From NCBI GenBank assembly GCA_045430345.1, contig JAILXT010000006.1, positions 310,001 through 374,000 of the forward strand: 64,000 nucleotides of DNA, given 5' to 3'. Positions 7,987-18,340 of the stretch are shown here, piece after piece. Within the stretch, counting starts at the first letter, position 1. Every line of letters begins with the position of its first letter. The stretch comes from Agarilytica sp045430345. Its GTDB lineage: Bacteria > Pseudomonadota > Gammaproteobacteria > Pseudomonadales > Cellvibrionaceae. The notes below the pieces were generated by a model. The model had not been told where the DNA came from. It saw only the letters and a list, made by a program, of their open reading frames with translations, and did no database searches. A program made the translations under genes and the position numbers.

Positions 7987-9327
7987 CTATTTTTTTGAAT
8001 CACGCCCCGCAAAAAACAAACGGATAAAACGCTGCCACAGCGTTGGCGGTTGCGCTACAGGAGCAGCAGGCTTCGACGATTTCACGTCCAAGCGAAACAC
8101 GATTTCCATCGCCCCAAACTGTAGACGATCGCCATGCGTTAATTCCACCTCGGTAATCGTTTCACCATTTACCAGTATATCCCCCGCACTTTCGTTCACA
8201 CGCAGCTGGTAAAATGCCTCTAACTTCGTAACCCAGGCGTGCTCTCGCGATACGGCTTTGTCACGAAGACAAATATCAGCACTATCATCGCGACCAATAC
8301 TCCAGCATTTAACATTTTCGTCAGACTCCAATGCAAAGACCTTCCCACGAATAGGCGCCGTCATCGCTACCAGCCTTGGCCCACTGCCGACGTTCAAATC
8401 CTGCTGGTACCGCTCATTGGTTTCGATATAGCGGTCCATCGTATTGAGGCTGACGTAGCTCGTTCGATCATCGTCAGCTTCGCCCTCGGCTACACGTTCA
8501 GGCACTGCTGGCGGCCGCGCCGGAACATCATCTTTTCTAGACTCTTTTGAGAGCTCATTATCCGTATCCATTTTCAGAGGCGTTACGTCACCAGTATCTA
8601 AGCGGTGAGCCTCAGGCTCCAGGGGCATCTCCACCAACGGCCCCTTTTCGACGCTCTCATCAAACCGCTCAATTTCCGGCTTTTTATTATGAAGACCGAA
8701 AGGGTTTGACGCCTTGGCGGGTAAGGGTTCTTGAGGCTTTAAACCTGAACCTGCGAAACGTAGAAACTCATCCATATCGGGGATTTCATGGACCCGGGGT
8801 GTCGATGATTTATCGTCAGACTGTTCATTGCCATCAGGCCTCGCCGTTGGCGAATTTTTATCTTTCGCAAAACGTCCTGCGGGAAAACCGCCCCCCTCAG
8901 GGGCCGATACGGGTTTTAGTTTTTCCGCCGCGATTTTATTTATTTCTTGAATGCTTTCAGGCGAAAAATTTTGTGACGTGGATATACGTGTTTGATCCTC
9001 GTCACCCGAGCGCGACGTTGTGACCCGATACGTCAAATCATCAAAAGCCACCTGGTCACCCACACTGATCTGCGTACGTGCGCGAATTTTTCGACCATTC
9101 ACAGAGGTCCCATTTGAAGATTTTAAGTCCTCGACAAACACCCCATTGGCCGCCACGTAAAGCTTTGCGTGATATCGGGAAATTTGTCGAAATGCCAACT
9201 GAATCTCGCACTCAACTTCACGGCCCACCAACATTTCACCCGAGAGGTGATGCACCTCGCCGGTTTTGTCGGATCGTAATGCCAAAGGCGTACGATTGAT
9301 GGTTTGAATGCGTGTCAGATCATCCAC
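7987..9327 (-). CDS. Double FHA-domain protein
   Basis: A 446-residue soluble protein with FHA domains at both ends and a long polar, Pro/Asp/Glu-rich, probably disordered centre. The N-terminal FHA (about residues 15-105) has VGREVEC, SRYHAK and DLKSSNGTSVNG. The C-terminal FHA (about 330-425) has IGRDDS and SREHAW, but its SNG loop is replaced by SAGDILVNG, so phospho-binding may be altered. The tail is basic/aromatic (WQRFIRLFF). The start is the GTG at 9327: a TAA lies in frame shortly upstream and no other start precedes the first FHA domain, although the Shine-Dalgarno is poor. FHA domains bind phospho-Thr peptides, so this is a candidate scaffold for the nearby kinase. Confidence 0.85.
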   Translation of the reverse strand: MDDLTRIQTINRTPLALRSDKTGEVHHLSGEMLVGREVECEIQLAFRQISRYHAKLYVAANGVFVEDLKSSNGTSVNGRKIRARTQISVGDQVAFDDLTYRVTTSRSGDEDQTRISTSQNFSPESIQEINKIAAEKLKPVSAPEGGGFPAGRFAKDKNSPTARPDGNEQSDDKSSTPRVHEIPDMDEFLRFAGSGLKPQEPLPAKASNPFGLHNKKPEIERFDESVEKGPLVEMPLEPEAHRLDTGDVTPLKMDTDNELSKESRKDDVPARPPAVPERVAEGEADDDRTSYVSLNTMDRYIETNERYQQDLNVGSGPRLVAMTAPIRGKVFALESDENVKCWSIGRDDSADICLRDKAVSREHAWVTKLEAFYQLRVNESAGDILVNGETITEVELTHGDRLQFGAMEIVFRLDVKSSKPAAPVAQPPTLWQRFIRLFFAGRDSKK

Positions 9328-9423
9328 GGGGGAGGAGCGTCTCGTATTGTTAAATTAACGTCGGATTACAACATAAGTTTGCGCTAGCGTCATCGTTCTC
9401 TGCTCACTCATATGCCAGAAAGT

Positions 9424-9451
9424 AAAAAGCCCCACCCTAGGGTGAGGCTTT
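9424..9451 (-). terminator. Terminator of the giant lipoprotein gene
   Basis: AAGCCCCACCC (9427-9437) and GGGTGAGGCTT (9440-9450) pair with a single mismatch. Read on the minus strand the stem is followed by TTTTTAC. It lies 33 bp after the stop codon of the minus-strand giant gene. Confidence 0.75.
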
Positions 9452-9483
9452 GGTTTCACTATGAGAACCTGGGTTTCGAGTAC

Positions 9484-12400
9484 TTATTGCGCCGTAGGTT
9501 GCGGGTCAAACGCACCCAGGATCGCATCTCTAGCGGTAGCATTAAACACAAGCTCTTGTTCACTTGCACCAGCTTCCTGCTTACGACCTTGACGAACCAC
9601 TGGGCCGGACTCCGTTACCGCATCCACAAAGATAAATGGAGCAAGTTCATCGTCATCGATATCTCCCATATCGGCAATATCATCAGGGATAGTAAATTCG
9701 ATGACATCCGTCGAACCTACTCGAACGACTGTTGCAGACACTTCACCTAGAGAACTTGAACTGCCGCCACCGCCATAACGCTTGATAAATACCGCACGTA
9801 GCTCGCTACCTGTAGATGACCCATCGTCTGAGACAAGGTGTATATCAATGTTGAAGCCGCCACCTTGATCAAAGCCATCGCCACCCCACATACCGCCCGT
9901 TAGCGTACCCGCTGCAAGCTCAGTATTAGAGTTAACCGCTTCGTCTAAGGTCGTTGCAGAAGCCGCAGTCCCATCTGGATTCGTGCCTACTCCCGGTACC
10001 CAGTTGGAACATACTAAACCAGCTGGCGAGAAATCATCGTCACACCAGAATGGATATGCATCCATCTGTACGGTGATGGTGGCAACATAAGCACTAGAGC
10101 CTGTAGGGAACACCTCATCTTCAGCTATCCCAAGTTCAAATGCGTAGTCCAAGATACCCAACATAGGCACACCTTCGATATCAAACTCTTCAAGATCGAT
10201 ATGCTCTTGTTGTACAGGAGGGTCAATTAAGTTGCCATCCAGAGTAGGCTCAATAATTGCCGTTTCTGTGCCGTTTGCTGTGCCGTTCATAGCAAACAGA
10301 TCATCCACCATCTCCACACCGTTTGCGGTCAGATAACCATCAGACACTGGCTCACTTTCTGCCACCCAATCCGGCGTCGTGATTTCAAAGTCAAAGAAGA
10401 AGATCTCTTCGACGCCGCTGGATGAGATCGTGCCGTATTCAAACTCAACGGATCCATCGAACTCCTCCTCACCCTCAAACCATGCGATACCCGTCGCCAT
10501 TACGGCTTCTTCACTCACAGAGCTTGGGCCAGAGCCAGATACGTCGGCAATGACATTACACTGAATGCTTCCATCGTCATTATCTTCAATTTCAGTAAAG
10601 CTGAAATCAAAGGTTCCGGTGGATTCATCGTAAGACCCTGAAGTCGTCTGGAAGGTGCTATCAATTTCGGGATCAAAGAGGCTGAAATCACCGTTTGCTT
10701 GCATGATACCCACAAGCTCAGCGTCACCTTCTCCTGCGATTTCAAAGAAGATTTGGTTCCCTTCCATTTCCATTTCAACGATAAATACTTCATCTTCAGC
10801 GGCAATACATTGATTCGTCGCGTCATCAAAGTCTTGACTAGAAAGTCCCTGTATAACATCGACTAAATAAACACCCGACATATCAGGTACAACAACATCA
10901 CACGCATCACCTAAGCCATCTTGGTCGGTATCGACTTGATCAAGGTTTGCCACAACTAAACAGTTGTCCTCGTCATTCATTACCGTGTCACCGTCGATAT
11001 CAGGGTTGATATCATCATGACCACCGCCAGAACCATCGTTAAAGCCTTCCCAAACCATAATTTCAATATCGAAACCAAAGTCACGTAGTTCTATATCAAG
11101 GACTTCACCAGACCCATCATCGTAACGTAGGAAGAAGAAACTACCATTTCTTGGGAAATCCAAAGAGCTACCAGTCACTTCCTGTTGCGTATCAAAATCA
11201 TACGTTTCTAGTTCAGCAGAAGAACCACCTGGCAGCGACACATTAATATTACTTGCCGTTACAGTGACCGTAGCAAGTGCGTCACCTACGCCATCAAAGT
11301 TGTAACTGCTCGTTGAACTATCTAGTGCCAAGGTTAACGCGCCTTCACCCATGAATGCTTGAGCCAGTGGCTGTGGACAATCAGGGCAATCACCAGGGCC
11401 GCCAGGGCCACCGCCACCACCGAAGAAGATCTCCCACTCAATGAAGCCTTCACCTGGGCCTTCAAAGCCAGCAAAGACTCGGAAGTCTTCATCACCAATG
11501 CGGCCAAAGAACTCTGCATAACCCGCTTGAGACTCATCGACATCGACAACGTAATCACCATCCGTATTCGGATCAATAGTGACGGGGCCGGTATCTTCGA
11601 AGCTTTCAAGGAAGCTCACCGCGTCGTCTCCACCTTCGAAAGTGAAAGTAAAGATGCCAGAGGCATAAGACACGTTTAGGTCATTCGTTCCATCACCATT
11701 CAGGTCGTGATCTGACACAAGGTCAGCACGAGGAGGAGGTAAGAACCAAGCAAGCCCAACCTCTTCGTTACCTGATTCAGAATTGATAAATCGAAGGTCA
11801 AAGTCCACAGGCTGACCCAGGTCGTGGCTGATGAACATAAAGCCTGGCGAACTCACCTCAAAGGTGTTTTCTGAATCGCCTTGTTCATATTCGTTGGCAC
11901 CCGCCGTCAAAGTGAAACGACCGAAGACTTGAGTAGCGCCAGCAGCATCAGTGAAGTTATCAATTTGGATTTCAAGGATTGGTTCACCGAAGTCAGTGTC
12001 AACCACAACATAGAAACCGAAATCCGTCAGCGGGATGCTAGATGTTACGCCATTAGGCCCATGAATTTCGACATTCACGGCTGACGTCACATCGCTACCC
12101 AGGGACATCTCTGTACCCGTTATAGTAAAGAAGTCCGTGCTTACACCACCCGCAGATTCATCAAGCTCTCCGTTAGCACAAGTATTTGAGAAGCTATCGG
12201 ACGTAATAAGCCCACACGTAGGCGGCTCAATTTCGCCACTCACTGGCGCAAGATCAAGATCAAAACTCACGACAGCTCCATCGGCAAGGTTACCTGCCGT
12301 CAGTTCACGACGACCACCATCCGCTCTTGCTTCAAGTACACCAGTCCCCAATGTTAATGTCGCAGTATTTCCTTCAGCACCGCCATTTACAGCAGTTACC

Positions 12401-15400
12401 GTAAATAGGGTATTGTCACCCGTGCATGCGTCATTTACTTGTGGCTGCAATTGACCATCCGCAGAGGCCACCAAACACACATTATCGTTAAGTGCCAAGT
12501 TAAACTCATTATCGAAGAAGAAGTTACCACCACCGGTAGTCGTCACCTCTATCGTTACTGAGCTCACCCCTAAAGGCTCACCTGCATCATTTTCTAATCG
12601 TGCACTTAGCGAGAAGTCACAAGTTCGACCACCAATCCAAGGCACATGAATAAAGAACTCTGGCTGAATATCCCGTCCAGTATGGTCACGTGCAGGCGCA
12701 AAGAACTGCATATTTTCTTCTGGCAGCCAAGGCTCATCAGGTTGAGATGCCGGACAGAAAATCGCCAGCTCGTATTCCACCGCACCCGGGATCGGATCAG
12801 CTGTAATCGAAAACTCCCGCGTTACATCCAAGCTGCTCAAACCACCCAGACTTTCTGGCTGATCAGTACCGATCGCAATATTTAAGTCATCCAAGACAAC
12901 CACTTGATCAGGCACAAGTACGGATGCGAACCCTTCCACTGGCGGCCGCTCAGGACAAGCTTCTGATCCACACATGAATGGATTACCGTTAAGGTCAGTT
13001 GGCGCACGGAATACGATTTCGTAATCAAATTCAATGCGATCTGGCAGTGTATCCATCACACTGTTAGGCACTGCCAAAGTGAACCCAACTGAACCACCAT
13101 TTTGGAATGCGGCCTCAACGGTAACACCGCCATCAACATCACGCTCCGTACATGAGAAGTCAGTAAACGTGCCGTTATTTTCAGACGGCGGTGTACAGGT
13201 GAAGATGTTCTGAGAAGTCGAATCGACACCAAACACATCACTGGTCACAGACACGAGTTGGATTTCCCCTGGGTAGACATTAAACGTTTCCACCAAGAAG
13301 GATTGAGACTCAGTGTCTCCGCCAGATTCTGCGTAGGCAGTGATTTCTAACCCTTCAAAGAATCCGCCACCAGGTGCTCCGCCACCGAAACCGCCTGAGC
13401 CAGGTACATTTGGATCGGCGTCATTTGGATCAAACAAGGCTGGTACACCGTCATAATCGTTGTCAAAGATAGAACCTACGGCTGTATCCAAGTCAGACGA
13501 GAAGAACAATGCAGGCTGGGAAGCAGGACAAGTATCACCTGCTGATTCATCAATGAAACACACTACTTCACGAGGGTCTTGCTCACCATCTGGCACCGTA
13601 CCAACAACATCCGCAAAACGAATCCACTCAAAGGCAATTTCAAAGTTTGCGTATGGATCATCTGCTGGTTTATCTCGGACAACTCGCCCTAAATAAACCG
13701 GTGAATCGGGATCATCAGCACCATCATCAAAGATCGCCACCAAATCATTGTTGTCTAGATTCGCGGCAAACCCAACGGCACTTTCAGGCGCCGGTTCCAT
13801 CACCCATGTGAGGTTAGATTTATTAAAGCTCATTTTCACAAAGGTAATACCATCACGGCCGGCATCAAGACGCACTGGGACATCACCGTAATCACCTTGG
13901 AAGGTATCTTCTATATCTTGTGGACCAGAGAACTGACGAGAATCGAAGTCATTACCTGCATAGCGAATCACGATACCGTCTGTCGAAGCTTCAAGCGCGT
14001 CATAGATTGCGCCGTTGCCACCGAAGGACACTTCTTCTGGCTCTAGCAAGAACGGTCCGGTGTAATCTGTTGGAGGATCAAGTACTAACCAATCACCGTA
14101 CAGCATATGTTGCCAGAAAATACCGGCACCACCACCTGAAGGATCACCAGGGAAGTCGTTAAATGCCGCTTCAGGAATACCCACATCACCAAGGGTTGAT
14201 ACGCTGGCAATACCGACATCAATAAAGCCTTGCTGCGCACCACTTGGGTCTGTAAATAGATCTAGGAAGCGCACTTCGATCACCCAGAATTTACCGTCTG
14301 CATCACGCATTAAGTAGAGCTGATCGTGAACAAAGGTATCGAGATCATCACTTAGGTTAATCGTCGTACTCAGAACACTGTCATCCGCAACCACTGACTC
14401 AAGTACCGACCGGATATTCTGACCAATAAGCGTGAACACGCCTTGGAGTTGATCACCATCCGTATCGACCAAACCAACCGTAAGGTCACCACCGCTATAA
14501 CCACCATAGAGTGGCGCAAAGCCGACATCAGAACCACCTGCTGCAGTAATGGCAAAACCATCGGTAATAGAATCGAAAGTGAAGTCGACCGTACCTAAAT
14601 CAGCCGCTTCTTCCTCCGAAGTCAGGTAGATAGGTGCTCCTGGCTGTTCGAAGTTAGACACATCAATGCCTTCTTCCACAGAGGATGAACCATCCGCGCT
14701 TGGCCGACTTTGATCACTGACCAAACCTAAGCCTGGTACGGGAATAAACTCTTGGTCAGGTCCAATAAAGAGCGGGAAGTTTTCATCACAGAGGGTAATC
14801 TCTGGAGCGAAACCATCCAGCCAGAAGAATAGCTCAGGTAAATCATTTTGATAGTTACCAATCTCAAAACGGACGACGTAGTCCAAGCCGTATTCACCAC
14901 CAACTTCGGACGGTAAATCTTCAATCGTATAAGTCCAACGACTAGAAGTACCTACTTGCACAGGCGTTACGGTCGCAGAGAGTGGATCGCCTTTAAAGAA
15001 CGCGCCCGTGTCTTCGTCGTAATTTACCGCAAACACAGTAAGTTCTAATGGGTTATCACCAGCAGTAGGGTCATCGCCATCAAAACGCTCAACAGTACAC
15101 GCCACATCAACCAAGTCAGCACGTGAACCTAGATCGCCTTCGAAGTCATCAATATTCTGCTCTTTAAATTCGGGCAATTCTGGTAAGCCGGACAAACCAT
15201 CAAATAGCGCATCACTAGCACCTTCATGAAAATCACCATTGCTAATTTGAGTCACGGACAACAACTCAGAGACTAAAGTGGCTACCGTTACACTATCGCC
15301 AGGCTTCATAAATTTAATATTTGTGAAGTACGGGATCACTACGGACTCAGTGCCTGTGCTCGTCACAATATCCAAATCACGGAAAAAACCACCTTCTGCA

Positions 15401-17799
15401 TCAATTAAGAATTCGCTGCGCATTAAGAAGTTTAAGAAAAATAGTGCTGAGCGAATATTAATTTCGCTTTCACTATTAAGCGTTCGACCAAATAAGGTGG
15501 AAGGCACAGAAGAACTTAAGCCACGAGCAACTCGGTCACGCGCACTCTCATACGACGGCGCCGGTGGCGTCGTATCTGTTCCTGTAATGAAATCCCGATA
15601 ACCTGCTGCTGAAGTGCGATATATCTCTGCTAAGGTATCTGGAATATTTACGGCTGACTCACCCGCGTCAAATAAAGCCTGTTGCAGAGCGCCCTGAACA
15701 GCATCATCCGCAAACTGCGCATAGAATCCCACCTTGCTTGTCAGCTGCTCTGTCGCTTCTCCAGCAGTCTCTCCAAGCGTAATACTCAAGGCACGGACCA
15801 ACTCAGAACTATCAATAGTATCTGCACCGCCAGCAAGTAACGTTTCTCGATCAGTGTATATCGGGAAGCCATCTTCGGTGACGTTAACGCCCTCAGTCGC
15901 CCATTGGAAATACTGAGCAAGCACTGCGGCAAGTCGTTTGATTTTTAACGAAGAGTCTTTGTTCTCTACAAGCGAATCAATAACATTCGAAGATACTAAG
16001 GAAGAGTCTTCAAGACTGCGGCTAAAGGCATGAAATAAACGTACACGATCAATCAGATCGTAATCAGCATCGGTAGGCGTCCCCAAGGGGTTAGAAATCT
16101 CTGCAAAAGCAGCATCCACCAACGCTTGAAAGTTTTCTAGCGTTTCGCCACCAAGAAGCCCTGTAACGACCTCGGCCAATGAAGGCGCATAGTAGAGTGG
16201 GTTTTGCGGAACGCCATCGACATCAGGAGCACCTAAAGTCGCCGAGGCGTCATTGGTATACTCACTATCAGTCTCTAAATCACCCGCACCTATTTTAACT
16301 AAACGAATAGAACGATCCCCAAACCCTCGACCACCGGGCAAATCGGCATTCGCAATATGAGGGGGAGATTGAAGACTGAATGCGACAACACCAGCATCAC
16401 CCGCATCATTTTCATCCACGGTAACCGCAAGCCCCATAGACATAAATAAACGCCGGAAAGATTCACGAAGCTGACGATTTTTCTCTGCCTCTTGCTCAGC
16501 AAGCGCGCCGCTCACGTCACCACCATCCGCAAGCCCGAATAAGTCCTCTAAAGCTTCTGTATCACCAGTAGCATCCTCGATTACCTCATCCACGCCATCT
16601 GTCGTCGCTTCGCTAAGTGTTGCCTCCAAAGCAGAAAGCAAACCCTGTTCATCGGACCCTAAAGAAGACTCAAGAGAGCTATCTGCATCATCCACCTCTT
16701 CATCAGCATTAAGAACAGTGTCTTCTAACGCTGCGATTGCAGCATCCTGATCCGTCGCCGTGCCATCGATAATATCTTCTAGGTCCGCAATATCATCATC
16801 ACTTACATCAAGCGCAATTTCTGCTTCCTGCTGATCGATCACATCTTCAAGTGTTTGACCTTCAGGGATTTCGATAATACTGTCAGCTGCCTCAGCAACG
16901 ACGCGCGTAATCTCAGATGCCACTTCGGAAATAACTGTTTCCGTTAAATTGGCTACGGCAGTTTCAGATAACCCCATTTCAACAAGGTCACCAATCGCAT
17001 CCCTAATCTGATCAACAATGACCTTCACCACCCGGTGAACGATCGGGTTAACCGCAACCGGCTCTGGTAAACCCGTGGTCTCATCAACGTCGGAAGGATC
17101 CGCAATGGACTGAATTGCCAACGCGTCTTGTGTTCCATCGTCATTATTTTTAACGATTAACGCTCTTACCTGTAGACGGCCCAGCGCTCTAAACGCCGTC
17201 ATCACCGTATCTTCGTCCGCGTCGACAGCCACCAATTCTTCAGATACAAGGTAATCCAAGACATCGGCAGCAGTAACCGTATAGTCACCGCTACTGTCAG
17301 TAGCCACTGTCGCGATCGGCGTTGCGAACTCCACATCACTGAGAAGGAACAACGAAACCAATGCCGAAGCGGGCTCCAAGTCGCTTACACCGATTGAACT
17401 ATCACCGTCACCAGGCGCTTGAAAACTCGCTTTCTGAGAGCCTGTAGACGTCAATGTTTTATACGCTGAAGCACCGTAACTTTTTCGACGGGGCTTAGAT
17501 GACGTCGCACCGGGGTCGGGAAAACTAGAAACAGAACCACTTAACGCCACCGCATCTAACTCAGGGGTTGGGGTTGGCGTCGGTGTGGGAGTCGGCGTAG
17601 GGGTCGGGGTCGCCGTAGGAGTTGGCGTCGGCGCAATAGTGGGGGTTGGCGTCGGCGTACCGCCACCGGTCCCTCCTCCACCTCCGCCGCCACCGCCTCC
17701 CCCGCCGCCACAACCGGCGAGCGCAACTGTAAGAACAACAAAGGGAGTGCATAGCGACTTCGAAATAAATTTCGAAAATTTGGAGGTGGGTGTTTTCAT
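9484..17799 (-). CDS. Giant outer-membrane-type lipoprotein, function unknown
   Basis: About 2771 residues when started at the ATG at 17799 (AGAG just upstream). The open frame extends further upstream, but this ATG opens a canonical lipoprotein signal ending LTVALAGC, with lipidated Cys30. Gly at +2 suggests outer-membrane sorting. The Cys is followed by a run of 13 glycines and a Pro-Thr-rich linker to about residue 78. After that come an acidic, helical Ala/Asp/Glu-rich part (to about residue 450), a long helical/beta part, and a long Asp/Gly-rich beta part. Ca-binding thrombospondin-3-like loops are visible near residues 1441-1467 (DNDYDGVPALFDPNDADP) and 2258-2308 (DIDGDTVMNDEDNC, DTDQDGLGDACD), and a DLNGDGTNDL loop near 2035. 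No catalytic domain is recognised. Likely a Ca-stabilised surface or extracellular stalk protein (inference). Confidence 0.8.
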   Translation of the reverse strand: MKTPTSKFSKFISKSLCTPFVVLTVALAGCGGGGGGGGGGGGGTGGGTPTPTPTIAPTPTPTATPTPTPTPTPTPTPTPELDAVALSGSVSSFPDPGATSSKPRRKSYGASAYKTLTSTGSQKASFQAPGDGDSSIGVSDLEPASALVSLFLLSDVEFATPIATVATDSSGDYTVTAADVLDYLVSEELVAVDADEDTVMTAFRALGRLQVRALIVKNNDDGTQDALAIQSIADPSDVDETTGLPEPVAVNPIVHRVVKVIVDQIRDAIGDLVEMGLSETAVANLTETVISEVASEITRVVAEAADSIIEIPEGQTLEDVIDQQEAEIALDVSDDDIADLEDIIDGTATDQDAAIAALEDTVLNADEEVDDADSSLESSLGSDEQGLLSALEATLSEATTDGVDEVIEDATGDTEALEDLFGLADGGDVSGALAEQEAEKNRQLRESFRRLFMSMGLAVTVDENDAGDAGVVAFSLQSPPHIANADLPGGRGFGDRSIRLVKIGAGDLETDSEYTNDASATLGAPDVDGVPQNPLYYAPSLAEVVTGLLGGETLENFQALVDAAFAEISNPLGTPTDADYDLIDRVRLFHAFSRSLEDSSLVSSNVIDSLVENKDSSLKIKRLAAVLAQYFQWATEGVNVTEDGFPIYTDRETLLAGGADTIDSSELVRALSITLGETAGEATEQLTSKVGFYAQFADDAVQGALQQALFDAGESAVNIPDTLAEIYRTSAAGYRDFITGTDTTPPAPSYESARDRVARGLSSSVPSTLFGRTLNSESEINIRSALFFLNFLMRSEFLIDAEGGFFRDLDIVTSTGTESVVIPYFTNIKFMKPGDSVTVATLVSELLSVTQISNGDFHEGASDALFDGLSGLPELPEFKEQNIDDFEGDLGSRADLVDVACTVERFDGDDPTAGDNPLELTVFAVNYDEDTGAFFKGDPLSATVTPVQVGTSSRWTYTIEDLPSEVGGEYGLDYVVRFEIGNYQNDLPELFFWLDGFAPEITLCDENFPLFIGPDQEFIPVPGLGLVSDQSRPSADGSSSVEEGIDVSNFEQPGAPIYLTSEEEAADLGTVDFTFDSITDGFAITAAGGSDVGFAPLYGGYSGGDLTVGLVDTDGDQLQGVFTLIGQNIRSVLESVVADDSVLSTTINLSDDLDTFVHDQLYLMRDADGKFWVIEVRFLDLFTDPSGAQQGFIDVGIASVSTLGDVGIPEAAFNDFPGDPSGGGAGIFWQHMLYGDWLVLDPPTDYTGPFLLEPEEVSFGGNGAIYDALEASTDGIVIRYAGNDFDSRQFSGPQDIEDTFQGDYGDVPVRLDAGRDGITFVKMSFNKSNLTWVMEPAPESAVGFAANLDNNDLVAIFDDGADDPDSPVYLGRVVRDKPADDPYANFEIAFEWIRFADVVGTVPDGEQDPREVVCFIDESAGDTCPASQPALFFSSDLDTAVGSIFDNDYDGVPALFDPNDADPNVPGSGGFGGGAPGGGFFEGLEITAYAESGGDTESQSFLVETFNVYPGEIQLVSVTSDVFGVDSTSQNIFTCTPPSENNGTFTDFSCTERDVDGGVTVEAAFQNGGSVGFTLAVPNSVMDTLPDRIEFDYEIVFRAPTDLNGNPFMCGSEACPERPPVEGFASVLVPDQVVVLDDLNIAIGTDQPESLGGLSSLDVTREFSITADPIPGAVEYELAIFCPASQPDEPWLPEENMQFFAPARDHTGRDIQPEFFIHVPWIGGRTCDFSLSARLENDAGEPLGVSSVTIEVTTTGGGNFFFDNEFNLALNDNVCLVASADGQLQPQVNDACTGDNTLFTVTAVNGGAEGNTATLTLGTGVLEARADGGRRELTAGNLADGAVVSFDLDLAPVSGEIEPPTCGLITSDSFSNTCANGELDESAGGVSTDFFTITGTEMSLGSDVTSAVNVEIHGPNGVTSSIPLTDFGFYVVVDTDFGEPILEIQIDNFTDAAGATQVFGRFTLTAGANEYEQGDSENTFEVSSPGFMFISHDLGQPVDFDLRFINSESGNEEVGLAWFLPPPRADLVSDHDLNGDGTNDLNVSYASGIFTFTFEGGDDAVSFLESFEDTGPVTIDPNTDGDYVVDVDESQAGYAEFFGRIGDEDFRVFAGFEGPGEGFIEWEIFFGGGGGPGGPGDCPDCPQPLAQAFMGEGALTLALDSSTSSYNFDGVGDALATVTVTASNINVSLPGGSSAELETYDFDTQQEVTGSSLDFPRNGSFFFLRYDDGSGEVLDIELRDFGFDIEIMVWEGFNDGSGGGHDDINPDIDGDTVMNDEDNCLVVANLDQVDTDQDGLGDACDVVVPDMSGVYLVDVIQGLSSQDFDDATNQCIAAEDEVFIVEMEMEGNQIFFEIAGEGDAELVGIMQANGDFSLFDPEIDSTFQTTSGSYDESTGTFDFSFTEIEDNDDGSIQCNVIADVSGSGPSSVSEEAVMATGIAWFEGEEEFDGSVEFEYGTISSSGVEEIFFFDFEITTPDWVAESEPVSDGYLTANGVEMVDDLFAMNGTANGTETAIIEPTLDGNLIDPPVQQEHIDLEEFDIEGVPMLGILDYAFELGIAEDEVFPTGSSAYVATITVQMDAYPFWCDDDFSPAGLVCSNWVPGVGTNPDGTAASATTLDEAVNSNTELAAGTLTGGMWGGDGFDQGGGFNIDIHLVSDDGSSTGSELRAVFIKRYGGGGSSSSLGEVSATVVRVGSTDVIEFTIPDDIADMGDIDDDELAPFIFVDAVTESGPVVRQGRKQEAGASEQELVFNATARDAILGAFDPQPTAQ
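17560..17720 (-). repeat. Low-complexity tract coding poly-Gly and Pro-Thr linker
   Basis: On the plus strand the tract is G/T-rich with repeated GGCGTCGG/GGGGTTGG-type units (about 17565-17665), then C-rich CCGCCACC-type units (about 17665-17710). It encodes the Pro-Thr linker and 13-Gly run next to the lipidation Cys. Short, nearly iterated units of this kind are prone to slippage, so length could differ between isolates. Confidence 0.7.
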
Positions 17800-18340
17800 A
17801 ATCTCTGTCCGTTTGCCTGATGCGGCACTAATACATTTTAAAAATGAAAAAAATGGTGGATCTAAAAATCCACTCGTAGCAATTGGTGAGTATAGACACG
17901 GAAAGAGTAAGGCTATGTTTATGAAAACATACGCGCTCTGTAACACAGCGGCTAAGCCTTAAATATAGAAATAGTTGTTATTTTTCAATAGGATGTACGT
18001 ATATTAAAAATATCGAATATACGTTAAGATCAAAACAATGGGTATTTCGCCAATGCGCTTTAAGAACATTTTTATCTATGGCGATTCGGTTGAATAGCCA
18101 TAAAGTTTTCAAAAAAAAATCAATATTCCTTATATTTGTGTATCAATTTTCTTATATGAAAAAAAAATCTTTTCTTTTTATGACCTTTTTGTGCCACCCG
18201 TCAACGGCTTGACGAATAAAAAAAACAAGCGTTTTAAGAAATGCGCACCGACAGAAAATGGTCGCTTTTTTTTACTGAAATAATTTACAGTACTGCCGTA
18301 CTCAGATAATCAAAAGCGATATAGCCGCATAAGTTTTTAG
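17800..18340. other. AT-rich divergent intergenic region
   Basis: About 540 bp between the giant lipoprotein and the divergent membrane-protein gene, rich in A and T tracts especially at 18100-18260. A weak TATGGC/GCCATA dyad lies around 18077-18102. The G/C-rich plus-strand frame overlapping the start of the giant gene is a shadow of its repeats. No gene was identified here; both promoters should lie in it. Confidence 0.4.

Noticed and set aside
17585..17962. Plus-strand frame coding poly-Val/Gly then poly-Pro opposite the giant lipoprotein start
   Set aside because: It is the antisense reading of the Pro-Thr/poly-Gly repeat tract; no ribosome binding site and no family.
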